The notes beneath the pieces are model-generated. The model made no database searches, was not told where the DNA came from, and was given only the letters and a program-made list of their open reading frames with translations. A DNA stretch of 45,446 nucleotides from Planctomycetota bacterium. GTDB taxonomy: Bacteria; Planctomycetota; Planctomycetia; Planctomycetales; Planctomycetaceae. Shown piece by piece: positions 31,901 through 42,000 of this stretch. Numbering within the stretch: position 1 is the stretch's first letter; each line of letters starts with the position of its first letter. A program made the translations under genes and the position numbers. The stretch covers positions 1 to 45,446 of the forward strand of contig JAQBVJ010000056.1 in NCBI GenBank assembly GCA_027623235.1. Reading direction: 5' to 3'.

Positions 31901-33334
31901 GGGGCGACATTTTACAACACCTCCGGCGGAGACGGCGGCCCCGGTCAGATGGGCTTCAGCACGCCTCATTCAACGTACATGTTCGGCCTCGCCGCGATGA
32001 CGTATTTCGGCGCGGTCGAAGCCGCCGCGGATTTCGAAAAGAACACGCTGCCACTGCAGGTCGGGCTCGAGGGTTCGGCCAATGTCAGCTTCAGCGACCT
32101 GCAGCAGAAACTGATTCAATACTCGCTGAACGGTCCCGAAGACCTTCGGCCGATCGCCTCATCGAGCGTTTCGGATCCGCGATCTGCGCAGCTCGTCGCC
32201 GTGCCCGAGCGAATCGAGCCACTCATCCGGCAGCTCAATCGAGGTGCGATGGAGCCGCCGCGCCGGCCTCAGTTGTCCGAACCGATCCTGAACATGTTCG
32301 CGCGGATCAAGTGGGTCATTCCCGACACGCACGAGCAGCAGCACGAAGTCTTCGGCTATCTGCAGCCGGAGTTTTCCGCGTACCTCTCGCCCGAAAAGAT
32401 TAAAGCGATTCCCGATGCCGCAGAGCGGGGCGAGGCCGAACGCAACGCGGACTCGTTCTGGTACCTCGCGCGCGGCGTCGGAAATGCCATCGGCGAGAAC
32501 CCGGATCTGCACCATGACGTGATGCTGGAGTTCTTCCCGGAGAAACTCGAACACCCGCAGCTGGCGCGGTTCTGGCTGCCGAGCGTCGAGTGGATTCTGC
32601 TCCACAAAACAAAGCTGCCTGACGTGCAGCCCGGCAAGCTGCCGCCCATCGACCCGCTGGAACAACTGCGAACGCGGGCTCTGCGGCTGTTCCTGGATCA
32701 GCTCATCGAGAGTGCCGATCCAGAAACGCGACAGTTCGCCGTGAAGATGGCTCAGCGAACGGCCCTGCGTCGCAACCCGGAAGTCCTGACCGCGCTGGAG
32801 GCGATGCTCAAATTCGAAAAGCGAGAGGGAGTCGTCAACGACGCGAACAACGTCCTCAAGCAGAACCGTGAGAACTTTGAAAAGGAACTTGTCGCGGCCG
32901 TTCAGAATGAGAATCCGAAACGGCTCGAAGTGAAAGACGGCAAGCTGCCTTCAGAGTTTGTCGAAGACTTTTCCTACTTCCGCGATTACGTGACGCCCGA
33001 GATGAACCGCGTCCTGCGCGGAGACCAGCGCAGTTGCTTCGCGTGTCACGGAGTCCCCGGCCGAGTCCCGCCGCTGGAACTCGCCCGCCCCGACGACGCC
33101 GGCTATCTGCCGGTCGGCAAACTGCTGGAGAACTACCGCAAACTCCAGGCGCGAGTGGACCTGGCCGACGTCGGCCAAAGCAAGCTGCTCCGCAAACCGC
33201 TCAACGTGCAGACCGGAAAAGAAGACGGCCACCAGGGAGGCCGCCGCTACCAGCCGAACGATCCGGGATACCTGATCCTCACCAACTGGGCGATGAACCA
33301 GAAACGACACGGATCGCTGCTGGGGCATAAATAG
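28949..33334 (+). CDS. Large exported protein with two haem c motifs, cyclase-like toroid and HEAT-like repeats
   Basis: This is a 1461-residue protein from ATG 28949 (GGAG 8 bases upstream). A signal peptide (SFFALLTGLAVTSSGFLP) precedes beta-rich domains (VFIEFEPNDSPRYAQPIPL, like a pre-peptidase domain). The first CMSCH motif starts at C395. A region at about 600-720 (AVQNEDGSWGFNPGEK, LLGLQHPTGFWKGQSQTGFV) resembles prenyltransferase/squalene-cyclase repeats that form an alpha-alpha toroid. HEAT-like repeats follow (HVRFWAAIGLGAV, AVREAALWASRQ, AVRAWATRAAWNWW). A second CFACH lies at C1363 near the C-terminus. It is probably a periplasmic cytochrome-type enzyme or scaffold. A palindromic repeat is inserted in frame at about 785-798. 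The function is unknown. Confidence 0.87.
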   Translation: MRSLSVNTVSFFALLTGLAVTSSGFLPTSARADDGITRAQLEDGVTFPVGRGNGGRFVVRAGFDLKGGQAVDISTRIKRPSSLPENARVRAKIVQLDGTNEKEVFVEKILHALDGDLYTPFRAPRDGRFAVILEPAEEELTLFEGERWREAGKVDELLAASRAVAWPGDKAVDVTVQVRQLHMPEAKNGSVFIEFEPNDSPRYAQPIPLKETDKDYSLQILGTHDEVEYFDNGQVGDGAHDDWLRLDYPGKEPRLLTACLTIPDQMVAARIRVYEVATAKANVEIGAELDVGAEYEDGKNPNERVHQQQEQHRIAICRNLKPGHVYFLRVEANSPGYGLELRVVKPAPFTDPRHAIRHGLYDHVGQVDSWLNNRPRGASVERRIRDTGNLLGTQCMSCHTQSGVWGPAIPLAMGYRLENAHLFRNLTNICYQSMRPTNELVDAANNTSLAPLDIGDGPAGTRVAAHSVISLERFLPARKLQSKQFLRASNFVLQTADPGGINAAGPGANVGQGVVFNYTGEILDEAWRRYRNPQFFRALEDKARKTLAVNPKYTDDMAHRVEFLRRFFPQDYVEQVSEVLKLEEAQKDTKPRIPSNVKPGGSVEGAKKLWAQINTQVEQDLARLRAVQNEDGSWGFNPGEKENDTWKVKVENKPEPSPTALALIAFQAAGFGPKDPTVEKGVKALLGLQHPTGFWKGQSQTGFVSTSYALHALSRLYPTEPAEVSMNNYFPKHVESLPERIERHRAASNTNDPALLPLFLSGVKDQNPHVRFWAAIGLGAVQTSTPSPLPVGGEGRVLANLLGDPVKAVREAALWASRQTLIDDQGWEEFLAAASDEDDYRREAAYHALLMRVDGVMPEMSVEWNDLTGTLTRGMNEDAHPAVRAWATRAAWNWWVYNPPVRTAINEAWVKMLQRPESNALVENAIRYQSQALFIANGHKANQSNSHQYKELAELFETIGDWLAEQKDNPSPEAQLVARRLVGIGATFYNTSGGDGGPGQMGFSTPHSTYMFGLAAMTYFGAVEAAADFEKNTLPLQVGLEGSANVSFSDLQQKLIQYSLNGPEDLRPIASSSVSDPRSAQLVAVPERIEPLIRQLNRGAMEPPRRPQLSEPILNMFARIKWVIPDTHEQQHEVFGYLQPEFSAYLSPEKIKAIPDAAERGEAERNADSFWYLARGVGNAIGENPDLHHDVMLEFFPEKLEHPQLARFWLPSVEWILLHKTKLPDVQPGKLPPIDPLEQLRTRALRLFLDQLIESADPETRQFAVKMAQRTALRRNPEVLTALEAMLKFEKREGVVNDANNVLKQNRENFEKELVAAVQNENPKRLEVKDGKLPSEFVEDFSYFRDYVTPEMNRVLRGDQRSCFACHGVPGRVPPLELARPDDAGYLPVGKLLENYRKLQARVDLADVGQSKLLRKPLNVQTGKEDGHQGGRRYQPNDPGYLILTNWAMNQKRHGSLLGHK
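31300..31339 (+). repeat. Palindromic CTCTCCCC/GGGGAGAG repeat inside a coding sequence
   Basis: CACCCCGTCCCCTCTCCCC pairs with GGGGAGAGGGACGGGTG with two bulged C residues and a short loop. This is the form of a common intergenic palindrome. Here it lies in the reading frame of the di-haem protein and encodes about 13 residues (TPSPLPVGGEGRV) between HEAT-like repeats. Confidence 0.85.
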
Positions 33335-33385
33335 GATTCCAGCCTGCGCAGGCCGGGCAACGAAGTTCCAGGCCAGAATGACCGA

Positions 33386-34801
33386 TCACAGAATGAACCG
33401 GTTGAGGTCTTCGGTCCGGGTTGCTTCGTCGAGTTTCTCTCGGACGTAGGCGGCGTCGATTCGGACCTGTTTCAGGTTCTTGTCCGGAGCCTGAAAGCTG
33501 ACGTCTTCCAGCAGTTTTTCGAGCAGCGTGTAAAGCCGGCGGGCTCCGATGTTCTGTGAGGTCTGGTTGACTCGAAAAGCGAGTGCAGCGATTTCCTCGA
33601 CGCCGTCCTGCGCGAATTCGATTTTCACGCCGTCCATTTCGAGCAGCGACTGGTACTGCCTGGTGAGCGAACTGTCTGGTTCGGTGAGGATGCGGACAAA
33701 GTCGTCCTGCGTCAGATCGTTCAGCTCAACTCGGATCGGGAAGCGGCCCTGAAGCTCGGGCATCATGTCGCTGGGGCGAGCCTTGTGAAACGCGCCGGCC
33801 GCAATAAAGAGAATGTGGTCCGTTTTCAGATTGCCGTGTTTCGTCTGCACGGTCGTGCCTTCGACGATGGGCAGCAGGTCGCGCTGAACTCCCTGTCGAC
33901 TGACGTCTGCTCCGCGCGAGCCCTCGCCACCGCCGCACACTTTGTCGATTTCATCAATGAACACGATGCCGGAACTCTCGGCCGTGCGCAGACCTTCGTC
34001 CTGAACCGCGTCGTCGTCGATCAGCGAGTCGATTTCCTGGTCAAGAAGCACGTCGCGAGCCAGCGCGACTTTGATTTCGCGAGTACGCGACTGCGTCGGC
34101 ATGATCCGTTCCAGCATATTCTGCATGTCGAAGTCCATGCCGCCACCCATGTTGAACACCTGAGCCGACTGCCGCTGCTCGACGGTGATCTCGACGGTCT
34201 TGTCTTCCAGTTTGCCGGCACGCAGCATGGAGCGGAACTTCTCGCGTGTTCGTGCTGCGCGCTCTGCCTGCTCACGAAGCTGCTGATCGAAGGACGATGC
34301 GGAAGAAATCTCGTCCGCAGATTCTTCGCCCGCGGATTCTTCGCCCGCTGTCGCGTCGTACGGCATCGGCGGTGCGTCTTCTGGTTCAGTCTTCAGGAGG
34401 AGGTCGAGCAGTCGTTCCTCGGCACGCCCGCGTGCTTCGTCGATGACTTCATCACGGAACCGGTCTCTGACCATAGAGATCGACGCCTCAACGAGGTCTC
34501 GAATGATCGACTCGACATCGCGTCCGTAGTAGCCGACTTCGGTGTACTTTGTCGCCTCGATTTTGACGAACGGAGCTTTCATGAACTGTGCCAGGCGGCG
34601 CGTGATTTCCGTTTTGCCGACGCCTGTCGGGCCGATCATCAGGATATTCCGCGGTGTCACTTCGCGGCGAACTTCGTCGGGAAGCTGTTTCCACCGCCAG
34701 CGGTTTCGCAGCGCGATCGCGACGGCGCGTTTGGCGGCGCTCTGTCCGACGATGTGGCGGTCCAGTTCGGTAACAATTTCCGCAGGTGTCAGCTCTGACA
34801 C
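33386..34801 (-). CDS. hslU: HslU ATPase subunit of the HslVU protease
   Basis: This is the 471-residue AAA+ unfoldase that feeds proteins to the HslV peptidase in the cytoplasm. Signatures: [20 protein letters not shown], Walker A GPTGVGKT (57-64), pore loop EVGYYG (88-93; usually GYVG), Walker B IVFIDEID (279-286), and sensor region [17 protein letters not shown]. The C-terminus ends LNRFIL, similar to the tail that inserts into HslV. The intermediate domain (about 110-250) is acidic and contains a duplicated GEESA segment (at about 153-162). The start overlaps hslV by 13 bases. The gene is convergent with the di-haem protein gene, 51 bases away. Confidence 0.97.
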   Translation of the reverse strand: MSELTPAEIVTELDRHIVGQSAAKRAVAIALRNRWRWKQLPDEVRREVTPRNILMIGPTGVGKTEITRRLAQFMKAPFVKIEATKYTEVGYYGRDVESIIRDLVEASISMVRDRFRDEVIDEARGRAEERLLDLLLKTEPEDAPPMPYDATAGEESAGEESADEISSASSFDQQLREQAERAARTREKFRSMLRAGKLEDKTVEITVEQRQSAQVFNMGGGMDFDMQNMLERIMPTQSRTREIKVALARDVLLDQEIDSLIDDDAVQDEGLRTAESSGIVFIDEIDKVCGGGEGSRGADVSRQGVQRDLLPIVEGTTVQTKHGNLKTDHILFIAAGAFHKARPSDMMPELQGRFPIRVELNDLTQDDFVRILTEPDSSLTRQYQSLLEMDGVKIEFAQDGVEEIAALAFRVNQTSQNIGARRLYTLLEKLLEDVSFQAPDKNLKQVRIDAAYVREKLDEATRTEDLNRFIL

Positions 34802-35352
34802 GGAATTTCCTCAACCATAATGTTGGAGTTTGTGTAAACGTCGATGTCCGAGGCGACGACGAGCGACTCGCGCACAATGTCTGAGGCGGAGAGGTCTGAG
34901 TGTTTTGCGAGCGCCTTCGCGGCGGCCTGGGCGTACGGACCTCCGGAGCCGATCGCGAGAATTCCGTCAGATGGCTGAACAACGTCGCCCTGGCCGGTGA
35001 TCAGCAGACTGTGCTCAGCGTCGACGGCGATCATCATCGCTTCGAGGCGGCGGAGGACGCGATCGGTTCGCCAGTCGCGCGCGAGCTCGGTCGCCGCACG
35101 CGGCATGTTTCCGGGAAAGTCCTTCAGCTTCGTTTCAAATCGCTCCATCAGAGCAAAGGCGTCTGCGGTCGATCCGGCAAAACCGACGAGCACTTTCATT
35201 TCGAGCATCCAGCGGATTTTTCGCGTGTCCGCCTTCATGATCGTGCTGCCGAAGGTCACCTGGCCGTCACCGCCCAGCGCGACCATGTCGCCTTTGCGGA
35301 CACTGACGATGGTGGTTGACCGCCAGCGCGGGCGTTCGTTGTCGGCAGGCAT
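34789..35352 (-). CDS. hslV: HslV peptidase subunit of the HslVU protease
   Basis: This is a 187-residue threonine peptidase forming the double-hexamer core of HslVU. The mature N-terminus is the threonine of [20 protein letters not shown] (T13), as in E. coli HslV where TTIVSVRR follows the initiator Met. Here a 12-residue leader ([12 protein letters not shown]) precedes it and would have to be removed. Other family features: [52 protein letters not shown]. It is first in the hslVU operon; hslU starts inside its end. Confidence 0.97.
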   Translation of the reverse strand: MPADNERPRWRSTTIVSVRKGDMVALGGDGQVTFGSTIMKADTRKIRWMLEMKVLVGFAGSTADAFALMERFETKLKDFPGNMPRAATELARDWRTDRVLRRLEAMMIAVDAEHSLLITGQGDVVQPSDGILAIGSGGPYAQAAAKALAKHSDLSASDIVRESLVVASDIDVYTNSNIMVEEIPCQS

Positions 35353-35862
35353 CCTGTGCTCCTTGAGGGAAAATCTGCGAATGTCGCAAAGTCTGTCGCC
35401 CGAAGAAATTGTGAGTTTTTCAATTCAAGCGCCGTCGCACGATTGCCGGAGCGGCGCTGCGTCTGGTCCGGACTGCGGAAAAACTCACGCTCCCAGTGAC
35501 TGTTCGGAAGTCGTTTCTCCACGGGTTTCGATATAGAGGCACCGCCCTCTGGCAGCAAGCAGACGGGTGGATCGGTGAAACTGAAGCGAATTATTGCGGC
35601 CGGCGGAAAAACATGCGTGTTGGTCCGGTCAGGAAACTTTCGAAATCCGAAAAGGAAGACTGTAGCGATGACACTGGTCGTGACGATAAGTCAGAGGTGA
35701 GCGGGAATTCTGCTTGCAACAGTTGTGTTTCCGTTAGCCATGAGGGCTGGCGGCGACTCGGCATCTTCCCATCCTGGCTTGCCCGATGGAACGACGGAAC
35801 TCGTTTCTCTGAGTACGACAACTGGCCCGGATCACAGAGCATCAGAAACAGGTACGGAGACC
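35353..35862. other. Intergenic stretch between hslV and exported protein gene
   Basis: The 510 bases separate two divergent genes. Translations across it are not protein-like; the open frame before 35863 is discarded because a clear signal peptide starts there. GGAG lies 5 bases before ATG 35863. No RNA gene or dispersed repeat was recognised. Confidence 0.5.
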
Positions 35863-36636
35863 ATGAAGCTCAAAACTTTTCTGAAAGCCACCGTCACGGG
35901 GCTCGCCTGCCTGGGAATATTTCTGCCAGCTGATCTGATGGCTGCTCCGCCCGAAGCGAAAGGCAAGCCAACAGGCGTCGCCTCGCTGAGTGGGAAGGTC
36001 ACACCGTCTTCCACCGCTGCGTCCGGGAAGTCGCAACGTGCGAAAACACGGATCATCGACGTCGAGCTCGCAAAGGGCGGAACGCTGAACGGCGAGGTGA
36101 TCAACGGAAAAAATGCGACAGTCACGAAGGCGGTCGTTTCTGTCCGCACTGCGAAGGAGGAAGTCGGCCGCTCGCTCAGTAATGAGTCCGGCCAGTTTTC
36201 GGTCGAGAAGGTTCCCGCAGGAACCTTTTACATCGTCGCCGGCACAGGTCACGGTGTTTACCGACTGTGGAAAAATGGAACGGCTCCAAAGATGGCTCTG
36301 AAACAGATCAGAATCGTGTCGGACCGGACTGTCGTACGAGCTCAGAATGATGGTGAAGTTCTGTACGACGACGACGGGACGGCATTTGGTCAGGTGCGTG
36401 TTGCTGATCCTGATGCCGGTGCCTACGCATTCAGCCCAGGTCCTGGCGGCGGGTTCGCTGGCGGACTGTCGGGTGCAGGAATCGGAATGGGCGGGGGGAT
36501 GCTTTCTGGCCTGGGTATCTTTGATGCAGTCGTGGTCGGTGGTGCGATCACCGGTGTCACCCTCGGAGTGATAAATCACGAAAACAATGAAGACCTTGAA
36601 GAAGCCTTCGAGCGAAGAGCCAATTCCACGAATTAA
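35863..36636 (+). CDS. Exported carboxypeptidase-regulatory-like protein with glycine-rich tail
   Basis: This is a 257-residue protein. A signal peptide (LKATVTGLACLGIFLPADLMA) is followed by a beta-rich domain: IDVELAKGGTLNGEVINGKN, AVVSVRTAKEEVGRSLSNES and GQFSVEKVPAGTFYIVAGTG. This is the pattern of CarboxypepD_reg-like domains, which carry a repeated x-G-x-V/F-x-V-P-x-G-x-Y motif. A Gly-rich zipper (GGFAGGLSGAGIGMGGGMLS) precedes a hydrophobic helix (IFDAVVVGGAITGVTLGVIN) near the C-terminus and an acidic tail (NNEDLEEAFERRA). The domain may bind other surface proteins; the helix may anchor it. A rho-independent terminator follows. Confidence 0.82.
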   Translation: MKLKTFLKATVTGLACLGIFLPADLMAAPPEAKGKPTGVASLSGKVTPSSTAASGKSQRAKTRIIDVELAKGGTLNGEVINGKNATVTKAVVSVRTAKEEVGRSLSNESGQFSVEKVPAGTFYIVAGTGHGVYRLWKNGTAPKMALKQIRIVSDRTVVRAQNDGEVLYDDDGTAFGQVRVADPDAGAYAFSPGPGGGFAGGLSGAGIGMGGGMLSGLGIFDAVVVGGAITGVTLGVINHENNEDLEEAFERRANSTN

Positions 36637-36679
36637 GTGTGATGTCCACCCGGACTCACCTGAATTGAAACACCTTTCC

Positions 36680-36724
36680 GACAGCCGCGGCCGATCAACC
36701 TGATCGGTGGCGGCTGTTTTTGTG
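36680..36724 (+). terminator. Rho-independent terminator
   Basis: ACAGCCGC (36681-36688) pairs with GCGGCTGT (36710-36717), with an inner GATCA/TGATC pair. It is followed by TTTTTG. It ends the transcript of the exported protein at 35863-36636. Confidence 0.8.
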
Positions 36725-37326
36725 CGCTGATTTCGCGGTGACGACACGCAGCCCGGCCACGCCGATGATCCATCCTTAAGTCGTGTCCCTCCCCCTCTAT
36801 GAGATGGACTGAACGCCCCTGTACGCAATCACCCATAATGTGGCAATTGTGACTCGCGGCATTCTGGTCGCGTGACTGCCGGAAGGCGACTCTCCCACGG
36901 ATTGTGGAGGGGATCCCTTAGTGGCTCAACGGCGCCAGCATGTCTGCCTAAAAGATCACTGTACGAAATGTGTTTCAGCATGAGGTCGCTCACCTCAAAC
37001 ACACTTCGAGCAGAATTCCCTCTGTGGTCAAGTGAAGTCTGCCCTTTCTGGACATCTCATCTCGTTTAGCTGAACGCGCCAGACTTCTCTGCTCGCACCA
37101 GAAACCGCATTCGGTACTCCGCAGCGTCAGTTGCTGTTCAGTGCCCCGGTTTTTTGTCGGTGCAATTGATTCAATCGGTACAACCGCTATTTTCTCTACA
37201 GACCGATGGCACATCTGTTCTGTGCCATTCGAGACTTGCCGGTTCTGGCCAGCCTGTGTGCTCCGTTCGGAGCCCGGTCTTCAATCGCACATCCATCGTT
37301 TTTCTTTCTTTGAAAAGGAACTGTTC
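36725..37326. other. Intergenic stretch with a hairpin
   Basis: About 600 bases without a convincing gene. TGTGTTT (36969-36975) pairs with AAACACA (36997-37003) around GAGGT-CGCTC-ACCTC, giving a strong hairpin that might be regulatory. AAAAGGAA at 37314-37321 is the ribosome-binding site of the next gene. No tRNA-like cloverleaf was seen. Confidence 0.45.
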
Positions 37327-37929
37327 ATGCTCAACTTTCGCCGATTCGCACTCCGCAACAATTCCCGCCGGCGTGCTGCTCAAGTCCTTCCGCGAGCTGC
37401 TGAGGTTTTCGAGTCTCGAGTGCTGCTGAGCGGAGCACCGGCCGCTGAGGTTGTCGAAGAGACGCCTGAAGCTGAAGTCCCGATTGCAGAACCCGCGCCG
37501 ACATCGGACCCCGTTCTCGCAGACGAAGACCCAGGGGAGATCCCTTTCGAAGGTCCCGGCGAAGTCCCCTCGGACGACCCAGGGGAAATCCCTGTTGGAG
37601 GTCCCGGCGAGATTCCAGGTGAGTCGCCCGGGGAAGAACCGGGAGGCGACTTCCCCGCAGACGAAGTGCTCATCGCAGGATTTGTGTCGCTCAATTCAAC
37701 TGCACTGGCTGGCGGCACGATTCAAATCACCGGCCAACTGACCGTCAGTGGTCACTCCGTCACCTTCACATTCCCGGGAATCAACGGAGATCTTGAGGAG
37801 CACACGGTCACCGCCGATGCCGATGGCCGATTCAGCTTCTCCTACTTCCTGCCACCCGACGGAATCATCACGGCGACGGCTTTCGACGGTGACGGAAATG
37901 AAGGCGACACCCAGATCGTTTTTGTCTGA
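37327..37929 (+). CDS. LEPR-type surface protein with PGEIP repeats and one Ig-like domain
   Basis: This 200-residue protein starts at ATG 37327. The N-terminal segment has basic residues and the motif FESRVLLSG (about 29-37), a variant of the LEPRxLLSA motif that marks surface or exported proteins of planctomycetes. An acidic Pro/Gly-rich region of short repeats (DPGEIPFEGPGEVP, DDPGEIPVGGPGEIPG) follows. The last 80 residues form an immunoglobulin-like or bacterial Ig domain: LNSTALAGGTIQITGQLTV, SVTFTFPGINGDLEEHTV and SFSYFLPPDGIITATAFDGD. It is probably attached to the cell surface. A small gene lies 57 bases downstream. Confidence 0.8.
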   Translation: MLNFRRFALRNNSRRRAAQVLPRAAEVFESRVLLSGAPAAEVVEETPEAEVPIAEPAPTSDPVLADEDPGEIPFEGPGEVPSDDPGEIPVGGPGEIPGESPGEEPGGDFPADEVLIAGFVSLNSTALAGGTIQITGQLTVSGHSVTFTFPGINGDLEEHTVTADADGRFSFSYFLPPDGIITATAFDGDGNEGDTQIVFV

Positions 37930-37986
37930 CATCAACTCGGCTCGGATTTATTTTTCTCAATAGAGATTCTGAAGTAAGGAATCATT

Positions 37987-38319
37987 ATGAGCTTTCAAAT
38001 TCAACAGCAGATTCAAAAGCTTCGTTCCGCAACCGCCCGTGGCGATGGCCAGACAGCGACGCGATGTGAAGAACAGTTCGGTACGGCCCTGGGACGGATC
38101 GTCCGGCGAGTTGTCCGGACGGGTCGGACGCGTGACGGACTCTCGACGGCGATCCTGCAACAGGTCCGTCAGGTGCGGGACCACCGACCGGACCTGGAAC
38201 GTGACGACCTCGTCGCGGAAGTGACCACTCGACTTTGTGCCCTTCTCGTTGGCCAGGATACTTGCCATCGGATCGACACGGTCGCAGTTGGTGGCCAGGC
38301 AACGGCGATCATCGCCTGA
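37987..38319 (+). CDS. Small conserved hypothetical protein
   Basis: This is a 110-residue protein with an AAGGA ribosome-binding site before ATG 37987. The N-terminus is helical and polar (SFQIQQQIQKLRSATARGDG), followed by a basic helix (GTALGRIVRRVVRTGRTRDG) and DLERDDLVAEVTTRLCALL. There is no signal peptide or membrane helix. Codon and residue composition look genuine, and similar small proteins occur near surface-protein genes in planctomycetes, though the function is unknown. A possible terminator follows. Confidence 0.6.
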   Translation: MSFQIQQQIQKLRSATARGDGQTATRCEEQFGTALGRIVRRVVRTGRTRDGLSTAILQQVRQVRDHRPDLERDDLVAEVTTRLCALLVGQDTCHRIDTVAVGGQATAIIA

Positions 38320-38328
38320 CTCGATTGG

Positions 38329-38372
38329 CCGGCAGGGATGCGGCTCGGGCAGAAGCCGCAGGCCGGTTTGCT
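38329..38372 (+). terminator. Possible terminator hairpin
   Basis: CCGGC (38329-38333) and TGCGGCT (38339-38345) pair with AGCCGCA (38354-38360) and GCCGG (38362-38366). The T run after it is short (TTTGCTT). It ends the small gene at 37987-38319. Confidence 0.4.
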
Positions 38373-39094
38373 TATTGATTGAACAGGACCCCTTCGAACG
38401 GTCGAGGCATCGCTGCGGCTCCACGGTTTACAGACCGCACGCCTCCGAGCGGCCGCGACGCCGCGGTCCAGTCGCCGGTTGAACACGCCTCTTCGCATCC
38501 AGACAGCCTCAGCCCTGTGCAGCCCTCGCGACAAGTAGCGAGCACACTGGCCGGCTTCGTCAGCCGTCCTGGTAAACCTTGCCGGTTGTAACGATTTCGT
38601 GCTCGCTGGCTGCGGTGGCAGGCTGAAGCAAGTCTGCGGTTTGCAGCGACTCTCGGTGTCGTAACTGCTGTGCGGGGTCCGGTTATGCGGTCTGGGGTGA
38701 GTCTCCCGGACGGAGCGGTTGCTCTGAACATTCCGATGCTGACGGCCGAACTATGTGTAACACATCTGCCGCTCATTCCGCGCGGGAGATTTGCACCGAT
38801 CAGTTGGCCTGCGCGGCCCATCGAGCGGTGCTGGCCCGGCAAGCATGGACGCTCGCCGTCAACGACACCCGCGTGGAAGAACGTCAGGGATGATTTGGCC
38901 GATGTCTGCAGCCGGCGCTTCGGCGTCTCGTGTTCATGGATGAGCACGCGGTTGCAGCCTTCGGAAGACTCGGTGTTGTGACTCGGACGACAGGAACGGC
39001 GGGGGAGTGAGTGAGCTGCGCTGGCAGCTCAGCGAATTACACTCGCTCGTCGTTTCAATCGGTTTGAATCGGACCACTCAGAGAGGACGCCGCC
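38373..39094. other. Long intergenic stretch, no gene seen
   Basis: About 720 bases. Reading frames here are rich in Arg, Ser and Pro and do not look like real proteins. GAGAGGA at 39081-39087 serves the RTX gene. No tRNA or recognisable dispersed repeat was found; this may be promoter or decayed DNA. Confidence 0.5.
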
Positions 39095-42000
39095 GTGGCA
39101 AGGACGCCCTGGATTCACCGGCTTCGAAACCGACTGGCTTATTCGAAGCGATCACGTCGACAGCGGTCTCTCGGACAGCGATCTTTCAACGGGGAAGCCC
39201 GGTGCGCGATGACGCACCAGGTCGACACGCTTGAGGAACGCGCGCTGCTTTCCGCTTCGGCCGTTCTGCTGGGATCAGAACTGCGGATCCTCACGAATGC
39301 CGACGAGTCGATCGCGTTTCAACTGAACGCAAACGATCCGACTCAGGCAGAGATCCTCATCAACGGCGAGGTGTTCGAAGGCGCGCCGACGCTGCTGGTG
39401 ACCAGTTTCAGTTCGCTGCTGATCGAAGCGGGCGAGCTCGACAATACGATCAACCTCGCGACTCTCAGCGTCGCCACGTACACCAACCTGACCTCGATCC
39501 GCGTCTTTTCCGGCGACGGGCACGACACGATCACTGCCAGTCCGGACATCCCGACCGAGATCACTGCGGGCGACGGACACGACACAATCACCGGTGGCGG
39601 CGCGAACGACACGATCTTCGGCGAGGACGGTGACGACGTCATCCTGGGCGGCGACGGTGACGACAGCATCGATGCCGGCGACGGTGAGGATGTCGTATCG
39701 GGCGAGGGCGGCAATGACGAAATTCAGGGAGACGACGGAAACGATACGATCTCCGGCGGCGACGGCGACGACACGATTTTCGGTCATGACGGAGCCGACT
39801 CGCTCGACGGCGACGCGGGTCTGGACGTCATCTTTGGCGACCTCGGCGACGACGTTGTCAACGGTGGCGACGATAACGACCGCATCTTCGGCGGTGCTGG
39901 CGCGGACATTCTGGACGGCGGAAACGGGGACGACGTCATTAACGGGCAGGGCGGACCGGATTTGATCATGGGCTCGGCCGGCAATGATTTCCTGTATGGA
40001 TCAGGAGGCCCGGACACGATCCTCGGCGGAGACGGGAACGACTTCTCGCGAGGCGACGCGGGAATGGACATGCTCATCGGCGGCGCTGGCGACGACGTCC
40101 AGCTGGGCGGATCGGCCAATGACTTTATCGTCGGAGAAGCGGGAGCCGATCACTCCTTCGGCAACGCGGGCGACGACACGATTCTGGGTGGCGACGGAGC
40201 CGACACGCTCGACGGTGGAACTGGCAACGATCTGATCGACAACTCTCTGCTGTTCCGTCCGCCGATCACCGTGAACAATGTTCAATTGAACGAAGGCAGC
40301 GGCGGAGTCCAGACCGATTTTGTGTTCTCGCTCTCGCTTCCGGCACCGGCACTCGCTCCGGTCATGGTCGATTTCGCGACGGTCGACGATACGGCAATCG
40401 CCGGAGAAGACTACGTGGCGAGGTCGGGCAAAGCGGTCTTTGATATTGGCGTTCAAACTGTCACTGTGACCGTCCCGGTCATTGGCGATGACGTGATCGA
40501 ATCCACCGAGGCGTTTTTCCTTGAAATTTCTAACCCGGTTGGTGGCTCGCTCAATAACACCATGGGTGTCGGCCAGATCGTCAATGACGATGGAATCATC
40601 GCGCCGGGCCTGAACGTCACCGCGACGATCGACCCCGGAGTCCTCACGACGACGGTTGTCGGATCAAGCGGCGGCATCACCGTGAACAACATGAATCTGA
40701 GCGCCAATATGGGGTTTCAGGGAGAATTGTCTGGCGGCACGTTTACGGCCGGGACAGGTGCTCCTTATGGACTGACGGGAGGGGGCATCATTCTGAGTAC
40801 GGGAGATGTGGCGGACTACGCCAGCGGTCCGGACACGACGTCACAGACCACAAGCTTCGGTGTTCAGGCAACTCCCGCTCAGGAACTGCTTCTTGATCCG
40901 ATTACTGGCGGGATGTTCGATCACAACGACGTCACACAGCTCGACATCGACTTTGACCTGCAACCTGGATTCGACACGCTGTTTTTCGAGCTGGTGTTCG
41001 GGTCTGAGGAATTTCCGGTCTTAGTCGGGTCAAGCTTCATTGACGGATTTGCGATCTACCTGAACGGGACAAACATCGCGAACTTCAACGGTTCGCCAGT
41101 CAATATCGACCATCCCGACTTCGCAGCGATCTCAGGTACGGAACTCAACGGAGTCCTTGCTCCGAACGGAATGCCGAAACTCACATTCTCGGCACTGCTA
41201 AGCGATGGTCAGACAGGCAACACAATTACTTTCATCATCGCCGATACGACAGACACTTCGCTGGACTCGACGGTCTACATCGCGTCGCTCGGCGGAACAC
41301 CTCCAGGCACGACAGTCGTTCCACCGCCTCCGACACTGCCACTGGTCGAAACGGTTCCCACGACGATTGTTGGCGGAACCGGTGACGACACCATTTTTGG
41401 TGGTGGCAGTGACGATTTCGTCGATGGAGGAACGGGCAACGATACCATCTCGACGTTTGCGGGCAACGACACAGTGTTTGGCGGAGGCGGAAACGACACG
41501 GTTGACGGCGGAGCCGGGCAGGACCTGCTGGTCGGAAACGGTGGCAGTGACTTTCTCGATGGCGGTGCTGGTGCCGACACGTTCCTGTGGCGTGAGAAAG
41601 ACTTCCGCGTGACGGTCGCCGGCGGGGACGGCAACGACAACGTCATCGTGCAGGGTGGACGGTCCGGCGGCATTTACTCAGTCGATTCTGTCGGCAGCGA
41701 TTTGACGGTTTCGCTCGGTAACTCTCTGCTGACGATTCAGCCGACGGTTGAGTCGATCAACCTCAACCTGGGTAACGGGAGCGACACGGTCACGCTCGGA
41801 AATCTGAGCGCGGCTGGTTTGACGGAGCTTCGATTCAACGGCCAGAACGGGGATGACCGGATCGACTTTTCCGGCGCGACACTGCTCGGCAATGTGGTCC
41901 TGATCGCTGATGGCGGGGCGGGCAATGACATCATCCTCGGCAGCACGGGCAACGATTATCTGATTGGCGGCGAGGGCGACGATTCGATTTCCGGCGGCGA

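Noticed and set aside
33785..34798. 337-codon plus-strand frame opposite hslU
   Set aside because: hslU is unmistakable on the other strand; this translation has no domain.
38372..38947. 191-codon minus-strand frame in the gap before the RTX gene
   Set aside because: Rich in Arg, Ser, Gly and Cys, no ribosome-binding site and no domain; considered chance.
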